In this document: positions 1 to 7,290 of the stretch, one piece after another | Layout: each line of letters starts with the position of its first letter | Position numbering within the stretch: position 1 is the first letter of the stretch | Assembly: GCF_035978755.1 (NCBI RefSeq) | Contig: NZ_CP108415.1 | Coordinates: 186,001-250,000 of the forward strand | Source: Streptomyces sp. NBC_01298 | GTDB taxonomy: Bacteria > Actinomycetota > Actinomycetes > Streptomycetales > Streptomycetaceae | DNA length: 64,000 bases | Direction: 5' to 3' | Translations under genes and position numbers: made by a program | The notes under the pieces: generated by a model | Seen by the model: only the letters and a program-made list of their open reading frames with translations | Database searches by the model: none | Told to the model about the DNA's origin: nothing

Positions 1-1
1 C

Positions 2-361
2 CGCTTCCTCGGCATCGACCCCGTCCGGATCCGTGAGACGACGACCGGACACGCCGATCTGCACTGGGCGAACCTCACTCGCGCGCCCCTGGTCGTGTTG
101 GACTGGGAGAACTGGGGGCGTCTCCCTGTCGGCTACGACCCAGGGCTGCTCCACGCGTACTCGCTTGCCGCACCGGCGACCGCCGCCCGGATCCGGCGCG
201 AGTTCGCTCACGTCCTGGACACGGACGCCGGCCGGACCGGAGAACTTGTCGCGCTCGCCCAGCTGCTCCAGGCATGCTCCCGCGGCGTCCATCCCACCCT
301 CGCCCCGCTGATCGCGCGCCGGGCCCAAGAGCTGACCCACACCCCCGTCCCTACACACTGA
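2..361 (+). CDS. Aminoglycoside-phosphotransferase-like kinase, C-terminal part (5' end outside window)
   Basis: The open frame enters from the left edge, so only the C-terminal ~119 residues are present. It contains the APH/choline-kinase catalytic loop HADLHWANLT (H-x-D-x4-N, Brenner-type) followed by LVVLDWENWG, the equivalent of the Mg-binding D-W-E segment. This pair is diagnostic of the APH fold, in which the loop Asp is the catalytic base and the later Asp binds metal. The remainder is the helical C-terminal lobe. The substrate cannot be deduced; many actinobacterial members phosphorylate antibiotics or small alcohols. It ends at TGA 359-361, 17 bp before the start of a deacetylase gene on the same strand, so the two were probably co-transcribed. 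Family call is firm, substrate unknown. Confidence 0.7.
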   Translation, partial: RFLGIDPVRIRETTTGHADLHWANLTRAPLVVLDWENWGRLPVGYDPGLLHAYSLAAPATAARIRREFAHVLDTDAGRTGELVALAQLLQACSRGVHPTLAPLIARRAQELTHTPVPTH

Positions 362-378
362 CCGGCCCGGAGGTCTCC

Positions 379-765
379 GTGACGCAACCGACCCCCGTTC
401 TCTCCCTGCTCGGAGTCTTCGCACATCCGGACGACGAATCCCTCCTCGCGGGCGGTGTGCTCGCCCAGCATGCCGCCGCCGGCGCCCGCAGCGCGGTCGT
501 CACCGCCACCTGGACTGCCGACAGTCACCGAGCCCCCGAACTCGCCGAGGCCTTGAACGTCTTGGGCGCCGGGGCCCCGCGGCTGCTCGGGTACGCCGAT
601 GCCCGCAACTCCGCCTCGGCACCCGGCGTCGGCGCCGTTCGCCTTGTCGATACGCCCCTCGACGACGCCGTCGGCCGCCTGGTCAGACACATTCGCGAGG
701 TCCGGCCCGACATCGTGATCGGTCACGACGCCCTCGGCCAGCTCACCGGGTTCCCTGTCAAGTAG
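379..765 (+). pseudogene. Truncated PIG-L (LmbE-type) deacetylase
   Basis: Starts at GTG 379 with GGAGGT at 369-374. The N-terminus LGVFAHPDDESLLAGG carries the AHPDD(E) zinc-binding signature of PIG-L/LmbE GlcNAc de-N-acetylases such as MshB, and a second family segment, IVIGHDALGQLTG, follows near residue 118. Family members usually continue with a second metal-binding H-x-x-H segment directly after this GQxTG and run to about 230-270 residues. Here the frame becomes FPVK and stops at 128 residues, so the second metal site and C-terminal half are missing. Activity is unlikely. The break at about 752 looks like a recombination joint, because the following DNA encodes no deacetylase remnant. 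Partner of the upstream kinase fragment. Confidence 0.75.
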
Positions 766-1017
766 ATGTGTTCAGGTTTGGGGGCGGGCAGGCGGAGGCG
801 TCGACGTGACCGAGTCGCCCGGGGGTCTGAGGGTGTGGTCTTGCCTTTAACGTGTGGCTCGCTCCGTCCAAGGAGAGGCAGCGCTGCGCCCGGAATCGGA
901 GTTCGTTCTGTCGAGAATTCGGTCCCGCCGGCCCCGCTGCTCTCGACTCGTTCCGGATCGCATGTAATGCCGGAAGTATGGCCCCGAGCGTCCCTGTGGC
1001 CGTGGGCCCGGTGTGCT

Positions 1018-1440
1018 TCAACGACAGCTGAGCGTTCGAGTGATCCAGCCGGCGTCGCGCCACTGGGCAGTGTTGAGAGCGCCACGGGCGTCGATGACCT
1101 TGGGGCTGGTGGTTCGGGCGACGAGGCGCTTGGGGTCGGCGTGGGAGAACTGCGGCCACTCGGGCAGGTGCAGCAGCAGGTCGGCGTCCTCGAAGGCGGC
1201 GATCAGGTCCTCGACGCAGTCGAGCTCGGGATGAAGCATGCGGGCATTGGGGTCGGTGATGGTGAAGGTGGCGCCGAGGTCGTGGAGGGTCTGGGCGACG
1301 GCGAGGGGGGCGAGTCGCGGATGTCGTCGGTCTCAGGCTTGAAGGCGGCTCCCAGGTGGTGATCCGCTTGCCCCTCAGGTCGGTGCCGAGTTCCTCGCGG
1401 TCGAGGTCGACGACGCGCTGGCGCCGGCTTCCCAGAGGAT
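1018..1440 (-). pseudogene. UDP-glucose 6-dehydrogenase C-terminal remnant with two frameshifts
   Basis: Reading the minus strand and stitching frames gives QRVVDLDREELGTDLRGKRI, then LGAAFKPETDDIRDSP, then LHDLGATFTITDPNARML and DADLLLHLPEWPQFSHADP, ending PKVIDARGALNTAQWRDAGW. This is the C-terminal (third) domain of the UDP-glucose/GDP-mannose dehydrogenase family in correct order. Frame is lost once just before LGAAF (about 1345) and again in a run of six G (plus strand) near 1309-1314. No N-terminal Rossmann domain or catalytic-Cys domain lies upstream, so this is a decayed fragment. It is antisense to the neighbouring genes. The intact enzyme would oxidise UDP-glucose to UDP-glucuronate, fitting the sugar-nucleotide theme of the region. 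Confidence 0.75.
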
Positions 1441-1649
1441 GCCGGCGGCCTCGTCGTCGAGCCCTTCTCCTGGGTCTTGCCAGGGAGCTTGGGTCTCGGG
1501 GAGCATCGCTCGCACTCCCGGCGCTTCCTCACCGGGTCGCGTGGGAACTCGCCAGAGTGATACTTGAACCTGGGCGGCCATTCGCCGGGACGGGCCACTT
1601 TCATGGTCACTCAAGCGGGTACCCCTGAAACACAATGTTAGGACCCACC

Positions 1650-1907
1650 ATGGTGCACCACCCCGTACAGGATCAGTCACAGTCAGCACACACCGTTGAG
1701 CCGACGGATGAGATGCTCTCCCCCTCAGAAGCCGACGTGACGGTACTTGCTGCAGCGATGCGCAGGACGGCGCAGCAACTGGCGAATGATCGCCAAAATA
1801 AGCCGGAGTTCGCGGACGAGATGAACAACCTGATCACTGAGGCCCACAAGCACGCGGAGGACCTGGGACTCCCCGGCGTGGCTAAGGCTCTTCTGCCCGA
1901 TTCTTGA
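1650..1907 (+). CDS. Small hypothetical protein
   Basis: An 85-residue frame that I do not recognise. ATG 1650 is preferred over the in-frame ATG at 1635 because AGGA at 1640-1643 lies at suitable spacing. After a polar N-terminus the protein is mostly helical, charged and rich in Asp/Glu/Lys, with segments such as SEADVTVLAAAMRRTAQQL and EAHKHAEDLGLPG. There is no signal peptide or membrane segment. Codon use is less GC-extreme than in the surrounding genes, as in the next gene, which suggests the pair arrived separately from the flanking remnants. Function unknown. Confidence 0.45.
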   Translation: MVHHPVQDQSQSAHTVEPTDEMLSPSEADVTVLAAAMRRTAQQLANDRQNKPEFADEMNNLITEAHKHAEDLGLPGVAKALLPDS

Positions 1908-2065
1908 GCGCTCGCCCTGACAGACGGCCCACCTGAGCAAGAAAGGTGACGCCGCAATTCCGGTTGTTTCTCTTGGGTGCACCCCGAACCCTCCCGAAGT
2001 GCCAGTAATGGCATTGGATGCGAGGATAGATCCAGTCATCGGAACCTGACGGCAAGGATGACGGG

Positions 2066-2821
2066 ATGACCAGATCTCCGACAGCTCAGAGTTTCGACCT
2101 GCTGACCCCCGCAGAGATAGACGAACTTCCGGCGAGTCCTGATGCGGATGCTTTGAAGAAGATGCTGGCATGGGTCAGGGATTTCATCGCGAAGCCGAAC
2201 CCGGAGCGCGATAGGGAAAACCCAGACTCACCCACTGCGGTCTGCCGGTTTATGCCGAAATCTCTCACCATGGGGCTCACCTGGTTCACAGTAGCCAAGG
2301 GCCCGATAGCCGCCCCAGACGATGTGATCAGAGTCGTCGACGCCTACAAGGCGCCGCTTAGCGCGTTGGAGCCAACGTCTGGAAGTGACGCGAAATACAA
2401 GACGATCATCGTAGTGTTTCCTGCGGTAACCCAACAAATGGCTCCGCAGTTCATCGATGGCACCCATGCACGAGCATCCGGCGAATACAAGGCAGACGCA
2501 TTGATGCTTGGCGAATTTCACGCAGATAGCCAGAAGCGTGGAAGCCACAACCCCGCTTTCTTTCCGCTGAGAAGCCCCGTCCCGGCTATGGCAATCAGGT
2601 TCATGGTCGCGCTAGACCATGTTTTCCTCACCAAAGGAACCGGGAACCCTATGGAGGATCTGAAGGATCTCCAAGCATATACTGATGCCTTTAGCTCGAT
2701 GGAGCCTCCTCCCAGCGAAAAAGTCCAAGAGATGGCCAAAATTCTCTTGGGGCAGCTTGAGGTTATGGCCAGGAGAGCAACGGAAGTTCCGCCGGATACA
2801 GAAGACGGGCTGCTGGCTTAG
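2066..2821 (+). CDS. DUF6875-like cytosolic protein
   Basis: A 251-residue protein starting at ATG 2066 behind AAGGATGACGGG. Conserved-looking segments are VCRFMPKSLTMGLTWFTVAK near the N-terminal third, KTIIVVFPAV in the middle, then MLGEFHADSQKRGSHNPAFF and LRSPVPAMAIRFMVALDHVF. The combination of (I/L)GEFH, an NP-x-F element and the LRSPVP-x-x-AIR-x-MV-x-x-D block matches my memory of actinobacterial DUF6875 proteins, which often sit near biosynthetic genes; their biochemical role is not established. No signal peptide or transmembrane helix. It follows a small unknown ORF and is followed by 288 bp without a supported gene. Codon usage has lower third-position GC than neighbouring genes, suggesting a recent arrival. 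Confidence 0.55.
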   Translation: MTRSPTAQSFDLLTPAEIDELPASPDADALKKMLAWVRDFIAKPNPERDRENPDSPTAVCRFMPKSLTMGLTWFTVAKGPIAAPDDVIRVVDAYKAPLSALEPTSGSDAKYKTIIVVFPAVTQQMAPQFIDGTHARASGEYKADALMLGEFHADSQKRGSHNPAFFPLRSPVPAMAIRFMVALDHVFLTKGTGNPMEDLKDLQAYTDAFSSMEPPPSEKVQEMAKILLGQLEVMARRATEVPPDTEDGLLA

Positions 2822-3109
2822 GCGTCTGTGAAGCGATCGAGCACGGCCGAGGGCGCTGGCGGGTCGTGGGTGAAACCCAAGGTCGTGCCCCCTTCACGTG
2901 TACGTCCAGCCGTCGGCTGCGGTCAGCGGTGCAGGGCCCCGTTGAGCCGGCGCCCGCAGCGGGCGGACAACGGTGCTGGCGCCACCAGCCAGCCGATGCA
3001 GCAAGGCCCGGATCGCGACGTCGTTCCCGGCGCGCACGCCCGCCACCATGTGCTAAACCAGCCTCGCTGCGGCCCGGCCCGCGCGGAGGCGCCGCTGTGA
3101 CTCAGGCTC

Positions 3110-3433
3110 TCAGCCGCGGCCTTCCTCCGTTGGGGCCGTGCGGCGGTGCCGCCCCTTCCCCGGCCCGAGCGCAGGGCGATCCCACTCAGCTGGCTTCTCC
3201 TTCACCGGCTGCGGCGGATACAGCAGAGCCTTCGCAGCGTCCAAATTCTCGACGACGCCGATCGTCTCCCACTCTGTGCCGTTCCACTCCTGAATGACCC
3301 GGGGAGCGTCCGGCTCGACATGCGTCGCTCGATGCCGGCCCTCGGTGAGCGGCACCGCCCGTAGCCTGCCCTTCGAGGCGGCCCGGCGTTCCTCGCGCCG
3401 CCGTGCCCACTCCTCCAGCGGTTCCTCGTTCAT
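3110..3433 (-). CDS. DUF6087 family protein
   Basis: A 107-residue minus-strand frame starting at ATG 3433 (MNEEPLEEWARRREERRAA). The longer frame to 3484 adds residues with no family likeness. It is Arg-rich at the N-terminus, then shows RLRAVPLTEGRHRATHVEPD, an APRVIQEWNGTEWETIGV block and ENLDAAKALLYPP. This W-N-G-x-x-W plus AKALLYPP layout is that of the Streptomyces DUF6087 family, found in plasmid- and phage-like regions next to small HTH genes; function unknown. No strong Shine-Dalgarno is visible. A frameshifted HTH gene follows on the opposite strand. Confidence 0.6.
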   Translation of the reverse strand: MNEEPLEEWARRREERRAASKGRLRAVPLTEGRHRATHVEPDAPRVIQEWNGTEWETIGVVENLDAAKALLYPPQPVKEKPAEWDRPALGPGKGRHRRTAPTEEGRG

Positions 3434-3570
3434 TGGAGCATCGTGGCGCAAGCGCGCTCCGTGCCGCCACCCTGCGCACGCCATGCCGCCGCCTTCGCCG
3501 AATCGGTGGCCAGCGCCTCCCCCTCACACGATCACGAGGGCATCGTCCGCCCTTGCAGGGGGAATCAGCT

Positions 3571-3770
3571 CATGTCCAAGAAGACGCTTGGCCCAGCTCA
3601 CGCCCGGCCCGGACCGTGACTCGCCGCCGACCTGAAGTCGAAGTACGAGGGAGACCAGTCGGTCAGGGCTCTGGCCGAGGAGACGGGGCCGCTCGTACGG
3701 TGGCGCGCACCGCCTGCTCGAAGACGCAGGGGCCAGATTCCGCTCGCGCGGCGGCGCCCCGCGCCGTACC
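3571..3770 (+). pseudogene. Small helix-turn-helix protein, frameshifted
   Basis: ATG 3571 opens MSKKTLGPA but hits a stop after 15 codons. In the next frames the DNA reads LAADLKSKYEGDQSVRALAE, EETG, and after another shift RSYGGAHRLLEDAGARFRSR with GGAP. Joined, this is the ~65-70-residue HTH protein common in Streptomyces genomes (K-K-Y-E-G-x-S-I-R-x-L-A-E-E-T-G-R-S-Y-G core). At least two frameshifts separate start, helix 1 and the recognition helix, so it cannot make a functional regulator. The parent type is a small DNA-binding protein often beside DUF6087-like genes, as here. Confidence 0.6.
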
Positions 3771-3959
3771 GAGAGCCAGCGCCGGGAGCTGGCCCTCCGC
3801 GGGGGTGGGCGCACTGCGACATGGATGTGCGGGGAGAGGGCGTCGTTGTCCGGGCTCCAGGCGAGGGTGGCGGAGCCGACGGCTTCCACCGTGTGCAGGA
3901 CCGTCTCGTCGCGCCGGGCCCGAACCCGCCGCACACGGCGACGGTGTGGGCGCCGTGCT

Positions 3960-4115
3960 CCGGCAGACAACATGCTGCTGTGCTGGACCTCCCTGGACGA
4001 AGCGGTCGCCATGTGCCGCGACGGCCGCATCACCAAGGCCGGAAACCTCGTGGCGGTCCTACTGCCCGCACAGCACACCAACGCACGGCCGACGGCCCCT
4101 CTGTTCTGTTCGGCT
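3960..4115 (+). pseudogene. Possible Nudix/ADP-ribose pyrophosphatase C-terminal remnant
   Basis: A short stretch reads WTSLDEAVAMCRDGRITKAG followed by NLVAVLLPAQ. This resembles the C-terminal end of ADP-ribose-type Nudix hydrolases (W-x-x-L-x-E-A-x-x-M-x-x-D-G-x-I-x-x-A-x-x-x-x-x-L-L). No Nudix box or N-terminal region can be found immediately upstream, and the frame runs on into unrelated sequence. It would be one more decayed gene in the 0.75-4.2 kb zone. The match is short, so confidence is low. Confidence 0.25.
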
Positions 4116-4244
4116 CCTGACGCCCGTGCACCGTGGCCGAACTGGAACTTCCGGACTGCAGGTCTGCTCGAGTATGCACGTTGGCGGCGGCGCGGGGAGT
4201 GTGAAAGCCGTCCGCTGGCCTCCTTGCCGCCCTAGGGTGGGTGC

Positions 4245-4727
4245 ATGATTCCTGAATTCGTAGCAGATCTCCGGAAGGCGGTCGGCCCCGACTGCCTCCT
4301 CTGGCTTCCGGGTGTAGTCGCGGTCGTCTGCGACGAGAACCGGCAGGTGCTGCTGCAACGCAGGACTGCTGCCGGACTGTGGACGCCGCTGAGCGGGATC
4401 ATCGAGCCGGGCGAGGCCCCCGCCACGGCCGTGGCCCGGGAGGTAGAAGAGGAGACCGGAGTCCCGGTGGTGGTCGAGCGTCTGGCGGCAGTGACGCATT
4501 CCCCGCCGGTACAGCACTCGAACGGTGACAGGGCTCAGTACCTGGAGATCGTCTTCGCCTGTCGGCCTGCCGGTCCGGACTCTTCGCCCCGGGTATGCGA
4601 CGACGAGTCGGTGGAGGTCGGCTGGTTCTCGCTGGAGGCGCTCCCGCCGATGAGCGAGCGGATGCGGGACATCATCGGATTGGTCGAGAAGGATGAGATC
4701 GCGGCGTGGTTCACGCCGGCCGAGTGA
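4245..4727 (+). CDS. Nudix hydrolase
   Basis: A 160-residue cytosolic protein from ATG 4245. The complete Nudix box spans residues 51-73: GIIEPGE, seven residues, then REVEEETGV, fitting GX5EX7REUXEEXGU with all metal-binding Glu residues. The preceding strand VVAVVCDENRQVLLQRR is the usual first sheet of the fold. The later part (QYLEIVFACR, ESVEVGWFSLEALP) matches actinobacterial Nudix proteins annotated as (d)NTP- or nucleoside-diphosphate hydrolases. Substrate cannot be read from sequence. It is intact, unlike most of the upstream genes, and is convergent with the XRE regulator gene 45 bp downstream, the two 3' ends separated by an 18-bp palindrome. Confidence 0.85.
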   Translation: MIPEFVADLRKAVGPDCLLWLPGVVAVVCDENRQVLLQRRTAAGLWTPLSGIIEPGEAPATAVAREVEEETGVPVVVERLAAVTHSPPVQHSNGDRAQYLEIVFACRPAGPDSSPRVCDDESVEVGWFSLEALPPMSERMRDIIGLVEKDEIAAWFTPAE

Positions 4728-4736
4728 TCACTCGGC
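4719..4736. repeat. 18-bp perfect palindrome between convergent genes
   Basis: GCCGAGTGATCACTCGGC is perfectly self-complementary and overlaps the stop codon of the Nudix gene. As RNA it would form a short stem with almost no loop, so a weak bidirectional terminator or a protein site are both possible. Confidence 0.4.
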
Positions 4737-4772
4737 ACTCCAGATCCTCGTCACGGGTCTGGGCCACACTGC

Positions 4773-6059
4773 TCAGGCGGGCACGGCTCCCGTACGGACG
4801 GCGAACTCGCGCAGGCCCTCCACGCGGGACGGGCCGTAGAGCAAGTTCGATGTCAGGGCCCGCAGCGCTGGCCGGCTTACTTCCTGCGCCGCCTCCTGCT
4901 CGACGCGGCGCAGTGCGGCGAACGCTTGCTGGCCGTTGCCGAGGGCGTGCCACATGCGGGCGGTGTCGGTCCAGGCGCGAGCACGCCGTTCGGCGTTCGG
5001 CATGAGCCTGATGTTCAGGTTCTGGACGATCGGCACGCCGTCGTCCGGCGTGCCGAGGGTTGTGTGGACGCCGATGCGGTAGACCGCGACCTGGGTCCGA
5101 GTGGCGTCGACAGTGAAGAGCCCGTCGGGGGCCTGCGGGTGGCGTTCGACGGTCTCGTCGGCTTCGTCGAGCAGAGCGAGGGCTGTGGTGCGGTCGCCTC
5201 CGGCGGCGGCCGAGTAGGCCGCGGTGAGTAGCAGGCTGGTGCGTACGGCTCCGGTGCGCGCTTCGGCCGGATCGAGCTGGTCGGCTTCGTGGGTGAGGAG
5301 ACGGACTGCGGAAGAGGCGCGGCCTGAGCGGCGCATGGTGATGGCAAGGACGCGGGTGGCTTCGCCGATGGGGATGGGCATGCCGCTGGCCCTTGCCGCG
5401 GCCAGGGCGCGGTCGGCGGCGACCCAAGCAGTGTCCGAGTGCTCCTTCGCAGCGAGTTCCGCGGCCAGAACGTAGCCGCGGGCGAGGACGGCACTGGCCT
5501 GCTGGCGAGCTCGGCCGACCGAGGCGTCCCTCGTCGCTTCGGCGGCGGAGAGCAGCGCGGGAAGAGCGTTCGCGAGGTCGTTGTAGCGGGCGGCGGTGAA
5601 CGCCTCGCGCGCGCCAGCCGTCCCGGAAGCCAGTACCCGCAGTGGCGCAGGCTCGGCGCCCGGGAGATGGAAGAGCATGTCGTCCAGGCTCAAGCTCGAG
5701 GCCGTCTGGCCCGCCGCCGCGGTGCCCGTGCCGACGGCGACGGTCGACGCCCCGGCCGCCAGCGCCCCCAGTACTGTCCTGCGACGCATCGCGTCCTCCT
5801 CGTCCGGCATCGGTACGTTCCCCACGGTAGCGATCACGGGGGCCGCTGGGACAGGGAACCCGCTGACCCGCTCAGGAGGGATATGGAGCACGTGGGCCAG
5901 ACGCAGCCGGGTTTCGAAGTCCACCCGCATCCTGTTGCGCTCGATCCGCGAGATCGCCGAGGCCGAGTAGCCGACAGCGCGTCCGACCTCGCCCTGCGTC
6001 ATGTCCAGGGCATTGCGCGCGCTGCGGAAGATCCTGCCTAAGTCACTGCTCGGGCCCAT
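4773..6059 (-). CDS. XRE-family transcriptional regulator with helical-repeat C-terminus
   Basis: A 428-residue protein. ATG 6059 is chosen because AGGAGG (minus strand, 6070-6075) lies at good spacing. Residues ~5-60 form an XRE HTH: RIFRSARNALDMTQGEVGRA, then VGYSASAISRIERNRMRVDF. A short stretch MRRRTVLGALAAGASTVAVG, resembling a twin-Arg signal but internal, is common in Streptomyces regulators of this type. The remaining ~300 residues are Ala/Leu/Arg-rich helices resembling TPR-like sensor repeats (for example LADAL- and ALLDEADETVERHP-like segments). It likely binds the tandem palindromes at 6135-6169 and controls itself and the divergent epimerase/MurA genes. The regulatory link is inferred from position. 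Confidence 0.8.
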   Translation of the reverse strand: MGPSSDLGRIFRSARNALDMTQGEVGRAVGYSASAISRIERNRMRVDFETRLRLAHVLHIPPERVSGFPVPAAPVIATVGNVPMPDEEDAMRRRTVLGALAAGASTVAVGTGTAAAGQTASSLSLDDMLFHLPGAEPAPLRVLASGTAGAREAFTAARYNDLANALPALLSAAEATRDASVGRARQQASAVLARGYVLAAELAAKEHSDTAWVAADRALAAARASGMPIPIGEATRVLAITMRRSGRASSAVRLLTHEADQLDPAEARTGAVRTSLLLTAAYSAAAGGDRTTALALLDEADETVERHPQAPDGLFTVDATRTQVAVYRIGVHTTLGTPDDGVPIVQNLNIRLMPNAERRARAWTDTARMWHALGNGQQAFAALRRVEQEAAQEVSRPALRALTSNLLYGPSRVEGLREFAVRTGAVPA

Positions 6060-6134
6060 GGGTAGTTGCCTCCTGCGCACCGACGGAGAGCCAAGACCCT
6101 ACTGCCTGCGCCCGGCTGGCGACAGGGCGTGCGG

Positions 6135-6169
6135 GCGCACGCGGTGTGCCGGTTCCGCACACCGTGTGC
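6135..6169. promoter_or_regulatory. Two GCACAC/GTGTGC operator-like boxes in a divergent promoter
   Basis: GCACACCGTGTGC at 6157-6169 is a perfect 13-bp palindrome. GCGCACGCGGTGTGC at 6135-6149 is a close copy with one mismatch in the arms. The two centres are about 21 bp apart, two helical turns, on the same DNA face. They lie in the 222-bp region between the XRE regulator (start 6059, minus) and the epimerase (start 6282, plus), so they are good candidates for its operators. Confidence 0.5.
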
Positions 6170-6281
6170 AAGACCGGGCGGAGTACCTGTCGAACGGGCT
6201 CGGCAGGCGGGACGGTTGCGGCAGCAGACGGCCGGCACACCCGGATCGGATCGCTGCTCGACTCCTCAGCGGAGGTATCCC

Positions 6282-7181
6282 TTGAACGTGCTGATCACCG
6301 GCGGAGCCGGCTTCATCGGCTCGGCTCTGACCGACGCCCTTCGCCTCGCCGGGCACATGGTCACCCCGCTGGACAACCTCTCGGTCGCCTCCCGGCGTCC
6401 GAGCCGCAAGGGCCTGATGGTCCGCGACGTCCGGTCGCTGACCGCTCCGGACCTTGACGGCGTCGACACGGTCGTGCACCTGGCCGCGCTCAAGTCCGTC
6501 CCCGCCTCGTTCGAGGTCGGCGGGTTCGAGCACAACGTCGCCGTCGACCGGCACATCCTCCACGCCTTCGTCGGCTCGACCGCGCGACGGCTGCTGCTGG
6601 CCTCCTCCTGCGAGGTCTACGGAGAGCAGCAGGGCCCGCTCGCCGAGAGCGCGCCATACGCCCCCCGTTCCCCGTACGCGGCGGGCAAGGTCGCTACCGA
6701 GCAACTGGCCGGCATCTACCGGCCCCGCCTGGACGGCGACCGCCAGATCGGCATCGTCAGGTTCTTCAACACCTTCGGCCCGCACGAGAACACCGACGCT
6801 GTGGTGCCCGCCTTCCTTGAGGCTGTCGGCCAGAACCGCCCCCTGGTGATTGAGGGCGACGGCCGGCAGGCCCGGGACCTGACGTACATCGACGACTCGG
6901 TCACCATGCTCACCCGCGTCCTGGATGCCCCCGCCCTGCTGCCGGTCATCAACTGCGGCTCGGGCCGCGCGGTTTGTATCCTCGACCTCGCCCGCGCGGT
7001 CATCCGCGCCGCAGGCCGCGGCACCATCACCCACGCCGCCGCCCGTATCAACGAGATCAGCTCGTTCACCGCCGACCTGGGCCTCTTCCACCGCGCCTAC
7101 GGCGCCGTCGACCACATGCCGCTGGATGAGGCCCTGGCCCTGAGCCTCCAGACCCGTGTTCCCGCCGTGACGGCGGCCTGA
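6282..7181 (+). CDS. NAD-dependent epimerase/dehydratase (extended SDR)
   Basis: A 299-residue protein from TTG 6282, preceded by GGAGGT at 6271-6276; the longer upstream frame lacks similarity to the family. The start MNVLITGGAGFIGSALTDAL has the Rossmann glycine motif GGAGFIG (residues 7-13). The catalytic set is SSCEVYG (Ser) and SPYAAGK with Tyr132 and Lys136 (YxxxK). RFFNTFGPHE and DGRQARDLTYIDD are typical sugar-nucleotide epimerase segments. Usual family length is 310-340, so this is slightly short. It probably acts on a nucleotide-sugar C4 hydroxyl or a 4,6-dehydration, but the substrate is not visible. It is followed by a hairpin and then a MurA-like gene on the same strand. Confidence 0.85.
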   Translation: MNVLITGGAGFIGSALTDALRLAGHMVTPLDNLSVASRRPSRKGLMVRDVRSLTAPDLDGVDTVVHLAALKSVPASFEVGGFEHNVAVDRHILHAFVGSTARRLLLASSCEVYGEQQGPLAESAPYAPRSPYAAGKVATEQLAGIYRPRLDGDRQIGIVRFFNTFGPHENTDAVVPAFLEAVGQNRPLVIEGDGRQARDLTYIDDSVTMLTRVLDAPALLPVINCGSGRAVCILDLARAVIRAAGRGTITHAAARINEISSFTADLGLFHRAYGAVDHMPLDEALALSLQTRVPAVTAA

Positions 7182-7213
7182 GGCGGCCGCTGAACACCGC
7201 CGACCCCTGTGGA

Positions 7214-7253
7214 CGGCTCGCGGTATCGACGCTCTGGCCAAAACCGCGAGCCG
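7214..7253 (+). terminator. Hairpin between epimerase and MurA-like genes
   Basis: Perfect 11-bp arms, CGGCTCGCGGT at 7214-7224 and its complement at 7243-7253, enclose an 18-nt loop. No T-run follows, so it may act as an attenuator or processing site that separates expression of the two genes rather than a full terminator. Confidence 0.5.
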
Positions 7254-7290
7254 CCCTCCACCGCACCGCACTCCGCCGCGGAAGGTACCC

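Noticed and set aside
2894..3049. Minus-strand 51-codon frame reading MVAGVRAGNDVAIRALLHRL
   Set aside because: Faint likeness to small Streptomyces helical proteins and a Leu/Arg-rich start, but short, without a ribosome site or conserved end; could be another gene remnant.
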